Origin: Prunella strophiata | Lineage: Eukaryota; Chordata; Aves; Passeriformes; Prunellidae | Assembly: GCA_036583965.1 (NCBI GenBank) | Contig: JAZBQD010000025.1 | Span: forward strand, 16,268,910 to 16,332,909 | DNA: 64,000 nt | Direction: 5' to 3' | In this document: positions 63,794 to 64,000 of the stretch, one piece after another | How positions within the stretch are numbered: the stretch's first letter is position 1 | Layout: each line of letters starts with the position of its first letter | Notes under the pieces: model-generated | Seen by the model: only the letters and a program-made list of their open reading frames with translations | What the model was told of the DNA's origin: nothing | The model's database searches: none | Position numbers and translations under genes: made by a program

Positions 63794-64000
63794 GACACGT
63801 GTATGTGCATGTGTGTGTGCAGATGGCGGGGGGTGGTAATACTCAAAACTTCTTCAATTTTAATTATTTCAGCTTCCCCAACAACAGTAACAAAATCTGT
63901 ATGAGGGACTATGTCAGGCTAAGCAGACATCTAAGCAAGTGACACTGAAATGCACACTGTATCATTTCTGAGGCAGAACTTACATCATTAGGTTAGTACC
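63540..64000. other. Downstream flank of CRAMP1
   Basis: Apart from the AC microsatellite I see no gene or recognised repeat here. Confidence 0.5.
63737..63792. repeat. (AC)n dinucleotide microsatellite
   Basis: About 25 AC units with one interruption near the start, followed by a short GT-rich stretch. It lies downstream of both candidate poly(A) signals. Confidence 0.95.

Noticed and set aside
63665..63904. His-Thr repeat frame
   Set aside because: Translation of the AC dinucleotide microsatellite.

Overview
This window is vertebrate nuclear DNA, most likely from a songbird (passerine). CR1 LINE 3' fragments lie on both strands with typical avian ends. One SINE has a tRNA-Ile-like head and a CR1-like tail, a type I know from songbirds. 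Two solo LTRs resemble songbird endogenous retrovirus LTRs. GC-rich CpG islands sit in otherwise AT-rich DNA, and the genes have many small exons in large introns. There are no operons, plasmid features or CRISPR arrays.

Two protein-coding genes lie head to head, as in human 16p13.3. On the left, minus strand, is the 5' part of IFT140, a core subunit of the IFT-A retrograde ciliary transport complex. Four coding exons (6757-6611, 5491-5270, 1838-1717, 1076-934) join in phase and encode about 211 residues of the first WD40 propeller; the rest lies left of base 1. Its promoter is probably the CpG island at about 11480-12150. That island contains a minus-strand splice donor after 11740 and a full RFX X-box at 11937-11950, the usual control element of ciliary genes.

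On the right, plus strand, is the complete coding region of CRAMP1 (cramped-like), a SANT-domain chromatin protein. I placed twenty coding exons from the ATG at 18376 to the TAA at 60663. Every junction keeps phase, and the total is 3960 nt (1319 residues plus stop), close to the human length of about 1270. The intron at 44394-45461 has U12-type (minor spliceosome) splice signals. The acceptor of the second coding exon is a triple NAGNAGNAG. Upstream are two CpG islands, 15340-16340 and 17640-18250. The first holds a cluster of CCAAT boxes and an octamer and probably drives a non-coding first exon ending at 16174. The second could supply an alternative first exon that extends the protein in frame by 14 residues.

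The 3' UTR runs from 60664 to a poly(A) signal at 63134 or 63522. It contains a 58-bp tandem duplication followed by a TTTTCC hexanucleotide array. Introns hold CR1 fragments, one SINE, two solo LTRs, several local tandem duplications and a pair of related unclassified segments (21187-21360 and 36155-36328). The 12.2-15.2 kb stretch between the promoters is intergenic and nearly empty.

I found no convincing new biological system. The most useful leads are the promoter grammar of the two divergent genes, the possible alternative CRAMP1 N-terminus, the U12 intron, the triple acceptor, and an unexplained spliceable open frame in an IFT140 intron (3184-3417).
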